Part shown: one piece after another, positions 1-5,152 of the stretch
How the letters are laid out: each line of letters begins with the position of its first letter
Position numbering within the stretch: position 1 is the first letter of the stretch
NCBI GenBank assembly: GCA_011390695.1
Contig: JAABRW010000100.1
Location: 1 to 5,152 of the forward strand
DNA length: 5,152 nucleotides
Direction: 5' to 3'
DNA from: Desulfotignum sp.
Lineage (GTDB): Bacteria; Desulfobacterota; Desulfobacteria; Desulfobacterales; Desulfobacteraceae
The notes under the pieces: model-generated
Seen by the model: the letters and a program-made list of their open reading frames with translations, nothing else
Told to the model about the DNA's origin: nothing
Databases searched by the model: none
Translations under genes and position numbers: made by a program

Positions 1-503
1 AGTACTGGGGATTCAAGGGGGGGCATTCTTTGAAGGCGTTTCAGACCGATATCGGCAAGATCGGGATACTGGTGTGTTATGACGTGGAATTTCCCGAACT
101 GTCCCGGTACCTGGCGGAAAAAGGCATGACCCTTTTGTGTGTGCCCTACTGGACCGACACCAAAAACGCGTATCTGCGGGTCCGGCGGTGTGCCCAGGCC
201 CGGGCCATTGAAAACGAATGCTACGTGGCCATTTCCGGCAGCGTGGGCAACCTGCCCAAGGTGGAGAACATGGATATCCAGTATGCCCAGTCCGCCGTGT
301 TCACCCCGTCCGATTTCGCGTTTCCCCATGATGCCATTGCGGCCGAAGCCACACCCAACACGGAGATGACTCTGATGGTGGACCTGGACCGGGATCTGTT
401 AAAAGAGCTGCGCCAGATCGGCAGTGTCAGAAATCTGAAAAGCCGGCGCAGTGAATTGTATGAAGTGCTTTGGAAACCGGATATGGCCGCAAAATCCAAC
501 TGA
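1..503 (+). CDS. Carbon-nitrogen hydrolase (nitrilase superfamily), C-terminal part; 5' end outside window
   Basis: The reading frame is open from the left edge (first whole codon at base 3), so the TTG at 30 is internal and not the start. The 166 visible residues carry the nitrilase nucleophile motif VCYDVEFPE, with the catalytic Cys at visible residue 25 (bases 75-77). The family signature around RAIENECYV follows at residues 68-76, and a VENMDIQYAQSA segment at 87-98. The catalytic Glu and Lys must lie upstream. Enzymes of this superfamily hydrolyse amides or nitriles through a Glu-Lys-Cys triad in the cytoplasm; the substrate cannot be read here. The segment with TPSDF and PNTEM, and the ending RRSELYEV, resemble the C-terminus of GNAT acetyltransferase-nitrilase fusions such as Bacillus YhcX. 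An N-terminal GNAT domain is therefore likely but unseen. It converges on the mcp gene, 24 bases away, and looks functionally unrelated to it. Confidence 0.88.
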   Translation, partial: YWGFKGGHSLKAFQTDIGKIGILVCYDVEFPELSRYLAEKGMTLLCVPYWTDTKNAYLRVRRCAQARAIENECYVAISGSVGNLPKVENMDIQYAQSAVFTPSDFAFPHDAIAAEATPNTEMTLMVDLDRDLLKELRQIGSVRNLKSRRSELYEVLWKPDMAAKSN

Positions 504-517
504 ATTTTGCGGCCATA
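482..517. terminator. Perfect 14-bp inverted repeat between convergent genes, possible shared terminator
   Basis: Bases 482-495 (tatggccgcaaaat) are the exact reverse complement of 504-517, with an 8-base loop at 496-503. The left arm lies within the last codons of the hydrolase gene, and the loop contains its stop codon. The core of the stem is GC-rich (ggccgc). It sits between convergent genes ending at 503 and 528, where a bidirectional terminator is expected. However, no clear T-run follows the stem on either strand, so it is not a canonical intrinsic terminator. It might instead act as a 3'-end stabilising hairpin. The repeat is certain; its function is inferred. Confidence 0.45.
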
Positions 518-527
518 AAATCATTCA

Positions 528-2528
528 CTAAAAATTTTCGAAATCATCCTCATCAAACGGAATCACCTGATCCGCCCTGACCTCCTTGGTCCTATCATCC
601 GACGATTTTTTCTTTTCAGGCACACCCGATCCGGCAGTTGAAGGCAATGCTTTTGCAGGACGTCTGAGTTGATGACCGCTTCCCCCACCACTTTCCCGGC
701 GGGTCGATCCTTTTTTTCCCCTCACCATCACCACCAGTTCTTCCACATACTCTTTAAGCTGTTCCGCCTGGGCATTCATTTCTTCGGCGGCTGAAGCGGA
801 TTCCTCCGCATTGGCGGCATTCTGCTGCACCACTTTGTCCATTTCAGAGATAGCGATATTTACCTGATCAATACCATGAGACTGCTCCCTGGATGCCTGG
901 GAAATTTCAGCAACCAGCGTACCCACTTTACCTGAACTTTCCATCACTTTGCTAAAAGCGTCACTGGTGGTAGAAACCATTTTGGATCCGTCATTCACTT
1001 TTTTTACGGTCCCTTCGATCAGTTCGGCCGTGTCTTTGGCTGCATTGGCTGCCCGCATGGCCAGATTTCTTACCTCATCCGCCACCACGGCAAAACCGGC
1101 ACCGGCTTCTCCGGCCCGGGCCGCTTCCACGGCGGCATTCAAGGCAAGCAAATTGGTCTGAAACGCGATCTCATCGATGGTTTTGATAATTTTTGAGGTT
1201 TCTTCACTGGCTTTGGAAATGTCATCCATGGAGTGTGTCAACTGTTCCATGGATTCATTGGCTGTCAGAACCACCTGATTGACGTCCTTCATCAGCCCAT
1301 CCGCATTGCCGGCATTTTCCGCGTTCTGCTTGGTCATGGATGCCATCTCTTCAATGGAGGAAGAGGTCTCTTCAATGGAAGCCGCCTGTTCGGACGCCCC
1401 TTCAGCCATGGATTGACTTGAGGAAGACACCTGGCCGGATGCGGATGCCACTTGATCTGCGCCTTCGCTCATGCCGCGGGAAATGCGTGCGAGAGATCGG
1501 GAGATGCCCCGGGAAATGAAAAAACCCAGCAGCAGGGCAAGCACCACACCCGCAACCGCAGCGATGATGGACACCCGTCTGATCCAGTTTGCCTGAGCCT
1601 CCGCAAGATTCACTTCCCGGACCGCTGCCTCCTGATTGAGCGCCACCAGTTCATCCAGCAGAACAATCGCTTCCCTCATGGCATCGGTCAAAGGTCCAAG
1701 CATCAAATTCTTGGCCTGTTCAGACAGATAAATGCCTTGATCCACAATCCGAAGCATTTCATCGAAATAATGGAACACTTCATCAATGGCCGGCAGCATC
1801 TCTTTTTGATAGATGGGCCGCATCTTCAGGATTTCTCCCTGGGAATACGCGGTCTTGATGTTTTTCACTGCCTCATGAAAAAGCTGATGGGGCTCATGCA
1901 TGGCCTGCACCGCATCCTTGAGGGCTGGGTTATCCGTCTTGAATTCATTCAGCCAATTGCCCATACTGCATGCGACATGATCGTCGCCTCCGTCAAACAT
2001 GTGGCCCAACCCCATCAGACTCAATACCTGTTGAACCACACGGTAATGGTCCTTGGCAAAAGATTCCACCTGACGACCCACGAGCATGGGATCCCGCATT
2101 CCCAGTTCGTCAAACTGTTTTGTAATCTCCATGTATTGATTGTTTTGTTCCCGCCATGCATTCCAGGCCTCTACAAATCGTTGCCACACTTGGGTTTCCT
2201 GATCGGTTTTCGGAAGTGATTCATATGTCTCAAACGCTTTTTCATACACCTGCCGCAGCTCGGCAAGATTCTGAAACTGTCGATCTCTGACATCGTCAGA
2301 CAATCCGGGCAAAGACAGGGTCCGCATGGTTCCCCGGGCACGTTCCGCCTGCCCTTTGATCACCAGAAGGCTGTCCACCCCGGGCAGCCGAACCGTGCCG
2401 ATCTCCTGAACGGATTGCTGCCCTTTACCGGCCCCATAGTATCCCACGACCCCCAGGATCAAAGTAATCAACGCCACCGCTGAGAAACCCAGCATCATTT
2501 TGGTTCCCAGTTTCAACCTTTTTAACAT
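528..2528 (-). CDS. Methyl-accepting chemotaxis protein with a CZB-like sensor region
   Basis: This 666-residue transmembrane chemoreceptor would pass ligand signals to a CheA kinase through CheW. Residues 1-10 are basic, TM1 is about 12-32, the extracytoplasmic sensor region about 34-316, and TM2 about 318-338. The sensor region contains a CZB-like zinc site: H161, C187 in an [10 protein letters not shown] stretch, then H214 and H218 (PHQLFH). After TM2 there is no full HAMP domain; [12 protein letters not shown] runs almost directly into a Ser/Ala/Glu-rich methylation helix (about 360-400). The conserved signalling hairpin tip is at about 450-490 ([20 protein letters not shown], then [13 protein letters not shown]). 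A second methylation-like helix (about 560-595) leads to a linker of roughly 55 residues ending in DFENF, which fits the CheR/CheB-tethering pentapeptide pattern. The ATG is preceded by AAAGGAG at 2539-2545, ten bases away. It lies 42 bases downstream of cheW, so the two are probably co-transcribed. The receptor family is certain; the ligand is unknown. Confidence 0.97.
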   Translation of the reverse strand: MLKRLKLGTKMMLGFSAVALITLILGVVGYYGAGKGQQSVQEIGTVRLPGVDSLLVIKGQAERARGTMRTLSLPGLSDDVRDRQFQNLAELRQVYEKAFETYESLPKTDQETQVWQRFVEAWNAWREQNNQYMEITKQFDELGMRDPMLVGRQVESFAKDHYRVVQQVLSLMGLGHMFDGGDDHVACSMGNWLNEFKTDNPALKDAVQAMHEPHQLFHEAVKNIKTAYSQGEILKMRPIYQKEMLPAIDEVFHYFDEMLRIVDQGIYLSEQAKNLMLGPLTDAMREAIVLLDELVALNQEAAVREVNLAEAQANWIRRVSIIAAVAGVVLALLLGFFISRGISRSLARISRGMSEGADQVASASGQVSSSSQSMAEGASEQAASIEETSSSIEEMASMTKQNAENAGNADGLMKDVNQVVLTANESMEQLTHSMDDISKASEETSKIIKTIDEIAFQTNLLALNAAVEAARAGEAGAGFAVVADEVRNLAMRAANAAKDTAELIEGTVKKVNDGSKMVSTTSDAFSKVMESSGKVGTLVAEISQASREQSHGIDQVNIAISEMDKVVQQNAANAEESASAAEEMNAQAEQLKEYVEELVVMVRGKKGSTRRESGGGSGHQLRRPAKALPSTAGSGVPEKKKSSDDRTKEVRADQVIPFDEDDFENF

Positions 2529-2570
2529 TTTTTACTGGCTCCTTTAAATCTGAAAAAATATCACCATCGA

Positions 2571-3083
2571 TCACGCGGTTTTCTCAATGGCCGTGATTTC
2601 ATCCGGAGACAACACCCGATCAATATTGAGCAAAATTTTCACCCCGCCGTCCCGCTTGGCCATGCCCAGAATATAGTCATGTTTCAACTGGGTCCCGAAT
2701 TCGGGGGTATCTTCAATTTCATCTTCCCGGATGTTGAGCACTTCAGACACCGCATCCACCACAATACCGATCAGCAACGTGGACGTATCAGAATCGATCT
2801 CTACCACAATAATGCAGGTTCTTTCCGTATAGGGGATGGGCTCCATTTCAAACTTAGTCCGCAGATCCAGCACAGGAATCACTTTTCCCCGCAAATTGAT
2901 CACCCCCTTGACAAAATCAGGAGTTCGGGGAACCGATGTAATGGGCATCATGCCAATAATTTCTTTGACTTTAAGGATTCCGATGCCGTATTCTTCGTTT
3001 TCCAGTGAAAAAGTCAGGTACTTGCCTGTTTTCACGGTTGAAGCCTGAAGCGCCTGATCCATGGTTTTTGTCTCTTGCGACAT
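2571..3083 (-). CDS. cheW: Chemotaxis coupling protein CheW
   Basis: A 170-residue single-domain CheW adaptor, the usual size for the family, which links chemoreceptors to the CheA kinase in the cytoplasmic arrays at the membrane. After a short polar N-terminus, the SH3-like fold begins near residue 20 (KYLTFSLENEEYGI). It continues through VKEIIGMMPITSVPRTPDFVKG, whose start is near residue 39, then the hallmark GVINLRGKVIPVLDLR at 60-75, with the Arg and Gly residues used in receptor and kinase contacts. It ends with GMAKRDGGVKILLNIDRVL. I chose the ATG at 3083 because AAGGAGA (3089-3095) sits at ideal distance. The in-frame ATGs at 3122 and 3104 would add 13 or 7 residues but have no Shine-Dalgarno sequence. 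It is the first gene of a cheW-mcp pair, so it probably serves this receptor in particular, although no cheA is in the window. A flagellar-type promoter candidate lies 57 bases upstream. Confidence 0.95.
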   Translation of the reverse strand: MSQETKTMDQALQASTVKTGKYLTFSLENEEYGIGILKVKEIIGMMPITSVPRTPDFVKGVINLRGKVIPVLDLRTKFEMEPIPYTERTCIIVVEIDSDTSTLLIGIVVDAVSEVLNIREDEIEDTPEFGTQLKHDYILGMAKRDGGVKILLNIDRVLSPDEITAIEKTA

Positions 3084-3088
3084 AGATT

Positions 3089-3095
3089 TCTCCTT
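3089..3095 (-). promoter_or_regulatory. Shine-Dalgarno site fixing the cheW start
   Basis: Read on the minus strand this is AAGGAGA, five bases before the ATG at 3083-3081. The two upstream in-frame ATGs (3122 and 3104) are preceded by AT-rich sequence with no purine-rich ribosome-binding site. This site therefore decides the start in favour of the 170-residue product. Confidence 0.8.
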
Positions 3096-3139
3096 CTCAT
3101 TCATATAAACAGATTTTAACATGCAAAAATATATGTACT

Positions 3140-3167
3140 GTATCGACGTATCAGAGTCAAAACTTTA
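3140..3167 (-). promoter_or_regulatory. Candidate flagellar sigma-28 (FliA/SigD-type) promoter for cheW-mcp
   Basis: Read on the minus strand, TAAAGTTT (3167-3160) is an exact match to the sigma-28 -35 consensus. It is followed after 12 bases by GTCGATAC (3147-3140), which matches GCCGATAA at six of eight positions. Counted from TAAA, the gap is 16 bases, at the upper end of the 14-16 range known for FliA/SigD promoters. The element points at cheW, whose ATG lies 57 bases downstream, and chemotaxis genes are classic sigma-28 targets. A weaker sigma-70-like alternative overlaps it (TTGACT at 3160-3155, 17 bases, TACATA at 3137-3132), so a housekeeping promoter is not excluded. Confidence 0.55.
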
Positions 3168-3215
3168 ATAACCATTCCACCATTTCGATTTTTGTATTTC
3201 CCTTTGATGATTTTT

Positions 3216-3244
3216 TTGACAACCTGATAATTATATAGTATCAA
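3216..3244 (+). promoter_or_regulatory. Weak candidate sigma-70-type promoter for the small diguanylate cyclase
   Basis: A perfect TTGACA lies at 3216-3221 within a T-rich stretch. After 17 bases comes TATCAA (3239-3244), a four-of-six match to TATAAT, embedded in AT-rich sequence that includes TATATAGTAT. It points toward the diguanylate cyclase starting at 3338 and would leave an untranslated leader of about 85-90 bases. AT-rich regions give such matches by chance, so only the -35 hexamer is convincing. Confidence 0.35.
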
Positions 3245-3337
3245 AACCTGAAGATTCTGATTTTCCAGGACAAGAGACATCGGCAAATTTCATTTCAGAC
3301 GTTGGTTTCTTGAAACGGAATAAAAAGGTAAATTTTG

Positions 3338-4030
3338 ATGAATTTAATATCCGGACAAATAGTACCCAAAAACAATACGGCAAAAAAAATGAAAACCTGT
3401 CCGGCAGGAATCATCGATTGTCCTGTCCAACAAAAATATGAATCACTGAAAAAAGCCTACCAACGGTTGAAACGGTTTTCCATCAGAGATGAACTCACCG
3501 GATATTACAATTACTCGTTTTTAGTGACAACCCTTAATAATGAGATGGAACGGACCCGACGTTCCGGACTGCCCTGCTGCATTATCCTGGCGGATATTGA
3601 TCATTTCAAAATCATCAATGACGAGTTTGGGCATGAGTCCGGTAATCAGGCGCTTAAAGCAATCACCGGGTTATGGAAACAAAATATTCGACAGGTGGAT
3701 TATCCCTGTCGGTACGGCGGAGAAGAATTTCTGTTCATTCTGCCCAATGAAAAACTGGTCAATGCGATCCAGACGGCGGAGCGGCTGAGAGAAAAACTGG
3801 AACAACACGGGTTGTACCTGAAAAAGCAGCGGATCCGACTCACTGCCAGCTTCGGGGTGAGTGAATACAACGGAATGAGTCAGTACTCGGCCAATGAATT
3901 GATCGAAAAAGCGGATCAATTCCTTTATCAGGCAAAACATACCGGAAGAAATTGCACCTGCCCAAACAACCTGCCGCGGACCGATTCCCAGCAACTTTCC
4001 ATGGCTGAACGCATGGCATTATACAAATAG
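3338..4030 (+). CDS. Stand-alone diguanylate cyclase (GGEEF domain)
   Basis: A 230-residue soluble protein that is almost entirely a GGDEF domain, predicted to make cyclic di-GMP from two GTP in the cytoplasm. After about 30 polar residues and a short helix (33-47), the domain begins with RDELTGYYN at 50-58. ADIDHFKIIND at 85-95 supplies the metal-binding Asp (D86) and nucleotide contacts. The active-site motif is GGEEF at 127-131, and RQVD at 118-121 is an RxxD product-inhibition site at PleD-like spacing. LTASFGVS (168-175) and KADQFLYQAKHTGRN (191-205) complete the fold. There is no membrane segment and no recognised sensor domain, so control must come from a partner, dimerisation or transcription. 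The ATG at 3338 is preceded by AAAAAGG (3322-3328); a TTG one codon earlier is possible but less likely. It is divergent from cheW-mcp and convergent with a second cyclase. Confidence 0.93.
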   Translation: MNLISGQIVPKNNTAKKMKTCPAGIIDCPVQQKYESLKKAYQRLKRFSIRDELTGYYNYSFLVTTLNNEMERTRRSGLPCCIILADIDHFKIINDEFGHESGNQALKAITGLWKQNIRQVDYPCRYGGEEFLFILPNEKLVNAIQTAERLREKLEQHGLYLKKQRIRLTASFGVSEYNGMSQYSANELIEKADQFLYQAKHTGRNCTCPNNLPRTDSQQLSMAERMALYK

Positions 4031-4042
4031 ATCCCATGGGAT
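4031..4042. repeat. Perfect 12-bp palindrome between convergent cyclase genes
   Basis: ATCCCATGGGAT reads identically on both strands. It fills the 11-base gap between the stop of the plus-strand cyclase (4028-4030) and the stop of the minus-strand cyclase (4044-4042). A second palindrome, ATCATGAT (4041-4048), overlaps its end. With no loop, the first could only form a four-bp hairpin, and no T-run follows, so it is a poor terminator. It could be a dimeric protein-binding site or chance. Confidence 0.4.
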
Positions 4043-5152
4043 CATGATGAGACGGATGGAGAATCAGTCGCCGCCACCGTCTTTTTTTTGTCTTCATACA
4101 TTGCCTGGTCCGCCCGGTGAAGCAGCGCAGCACCGGAATCCCCGGGGGATGCCATGGCCATACCCGCGCTGACAGATACCTTGATATCCATCTGCCGTGC
4201 ATGGGATACAAACTTGATCCTGGATATGAGTGATTTGAACCCGTCGATCCGTTCCTGAACCATCTCCTGACTCAATCCATTCAAAAGCACCACAAACTCA
4301 TCTCCTCCGTACCGGGCCACAAAGTCGGTTTTCCTGAAATTTTTCTTCAAATTATCAGCCACCACTTTAAGCACCTTATCTCCGGCAACATGGCCGAAGG
4401 AATCATTGATCCATTTGAAATCATTGATATCAAAAACGATCAAGGCCAGAGACTCATGGTCATCCAGCATGGTCAGTTCCCGGTCGATTTTCTGATCAAA
4501 GGATTTTCTGTTATGCACTTCGGTCAAGGCATCATAAAGGGCCTGTCTGCGATATGTCTTTGCTTTACTGGAAAATTTTTCAGCCATGGCCTCCACGGCG
4601 GCAATCTTTTTTTTGAGTTTTTTTATGGTGTCATTGGCCTTTTCCAGCTGTTTTTTTTCACTTTCCTTTTTTTGTTCGACAATCTGTGTGATATTTTTTA
4701 ACCGGGAGATAACCGCCGCTTTAAGCTCATTGAAATTATTTTTCAGCTTAAAGGCTTCAGAAATTGCTCCCATTTCCCGGCCGATGCTGTTTTCAAAAGA
4801 CAAAAACCGTTTTTCCTTCTCACCGGCATTGAATTCCATTGAAATCACGGATTCAAGCTGGGAAACCTGGGTCAACAGATCCTGAAAACCGGCATTTACA
4901 GATGAAAAATCAAACAAAATTTTCTGTTTCAATTCCCGGCTGTAATCTAAAAAAGCCGTCACCTGACCGGTGATCCTTTCTTCAGGTACGTCAGGATCCA
5001 GATCAATCCGAATGGTTCGGGCTTTTTGCTCCAGCACACCGTCAACAGGATAGAAATTTTCCAGAAAAAAGTCTGTAATACGCCGAAGCATTCGAATCGT
5101 TTCCCTGATCCGGTGGTTCTGAACGCTGTCTGCTGCCTGCTCACGGCCAGGC
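4042..5152 (-). CDS. Diguanylate cyclase (GGDEF) with helical N-terminal region and coiled coil; probably 5'-partial
   Basis: Numbering is from the ATG at 5091 (349 residues). Residues 1-120 are predicted mostly helical and match no domain I recognise. Residues about 121-180 are a Lys/Glu-rich coiled coil that should bring two GGDEF domains together. The cyclase domain starts at ALYDALTEVHNR (184-195). FDINDFKWIND (220-230) gives the metal-binding Asp, RKTD at 253-256 is the RxxD inhibitory site, and GGDEF is intact at 262-266. SVSAGMA and HRADQAMYEDKK close the domain, followed by a short Ser/Thr tail. No membrane segment is seen, so it is probably a cytoplasmic c-di-GMP synthase controlled through its N-terminus. 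The frame continues without a stop for 20 codons from 5091 to the right edge. The ATG at 5091 has only a weak GGGA upstream, so the true start may lie outside the window. It converges on the smaller cyclase with an 11-base gap. Confidence 0.9.
   Translation of the reverse strand, partial: PGREQAADSVQNHRIRETIRMLRRITDFFLENFYPVDGVLEQKARTIRIDLDPDVPEERITGQVTAFLDYSRELKQKILFDFSSVNAGFQDLLTQVSQLESVISMEFNAGEKEKRFLSFENSIGREMGAISEAFKLKNNFNELKAAVISRLKNITQIVEQKKESEKKQLEKANDTIKKLKKKIAAVEAMAEKFSSKAKTYRRQALYDALTEVHNRKSFDQKIDRELTMLDDHESLALIVFDINDFKWINDSFGHVAGDKVLKVVADNLKKNFRKTDFVARYGGDEFVVLLNGLSQEMVQERIDGFKSLISRIKFVSHARQMDIKVSVSAGMAMASPGDSGAALLHRADQAMYEDKKKTVAATDSPSVSS

Noticed and set aside
30..32. TTG as start of the hydrolase
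   Set aside because: The frame is open and conserved upstream to the window edge (YWGFKGGHS fits nitrilase sequence before the KIGILVCYD strand), so the gene begins outside the window.
1452..2219. Open frame of 255 codons on the plus strand, antisense to mcp
   Set aside because: It lies wholly inside the well-supported receptor gene. Its translation is rich in His, Pro and Arg with no recognisable domain, typical of the antisense frame of a GC-biased gene.
2529..2570. Possible terminator or promoter between cheW and mcp
   Set aside because: Only 42 bases, with no hairpin or promoter elements beyond the mcp ribosome-binding site; it is best read as an internal operon spacer.
3279..3286. Second sigma-28 -10-like element (GCCGATGT on the minus strand)
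   Set aside because: There is no TAAA-type -35 element at suitable distance upstream, so it is probably chance.
3313..3324. Short inverted repeat gtttcttgaaac before the small cyclase
   Set aside because: The arms are only about five bases with a two-base centre and no supporting context; such matches are common by chance in AT-rich leaders.
3840..4211. Minus-strand open frame of 123 codons spanning the junction of the two cyclases
   Set aside because: It overlaps both GGDEF genes in other frames, contains no domain, and is rich in Arg, Trp and Cys, as expected of a shadow frame.

Overview
The window looks like chromosomal DNA from a motile Gram-negative bacterium. The style of the methyl-accepting chemotaxis protein (TM2 running directly into the signalling helices, a long linker and an acidic aromatic C-terminus) and the moderate GC content remind me of Desulfobacterota (sulfate-reducer-like deltaproteobacteria). 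That taxonomic guess is from memory of family style and was not tested. No RNA genes, CRISPR arrays, insertion sequences or attachment sites are visible.

Layout from left to right: (1) the 3' end of a plus-strand carbon-nitrogen hydrolase (nitrilase superfamily), probably the C-terminal half of a GNAT-nitrilase fusion, ending at 503. (2) A perfect 14-bp inverted repeat spanning its stop codon, in the short gap to the next, convergent gene. (3) A minus-strand two-gene chemotaxis operon, cheW (2571-3083) followed by an mcp (528-2528), separated by 42 bases. (4) A roughly 250-base divergent regulatory region (3084-3337) with a good flagellar sigma-28-type promoter candidate facing cheW and a weaker sigma-70-type candidate facing right. 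(5) A small plus-strand stand-alone diguanylate cyclase (3338-4030). (6) An 11-base gap containing most of a perfect 12-bp palindrome. (7) A second, convergent diguanylate cyclase on the minus strand (4042 to the right edge) with a helical N-terminal region and a coiled coil; its frame stays open to the window end.

Functionally, the centre is a chemosensory input module, a receptor and its coupling protein, flanked by two c-di-GMP synthases. Both cyclases keep the active-site GG(D/E)EF motif and the RxxD product-inhibition site. The receptor senses outside the cytoplasm and would signal through CheW to a CheA encoded elsewhere. Its sensor region contains what looks like a zinc-binding CZB domain, placed between the two membrane segments and so probably in the periplasm. 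That is the most interesting observation here. CZB domains are best known from the cytoplasmic ends of chemoreceptors and from diguanylate cyclases such as E. coli DgcZ. I see no clearly novel multi-gene system; the rest is a fairly ordinary signalling neighbourhood.
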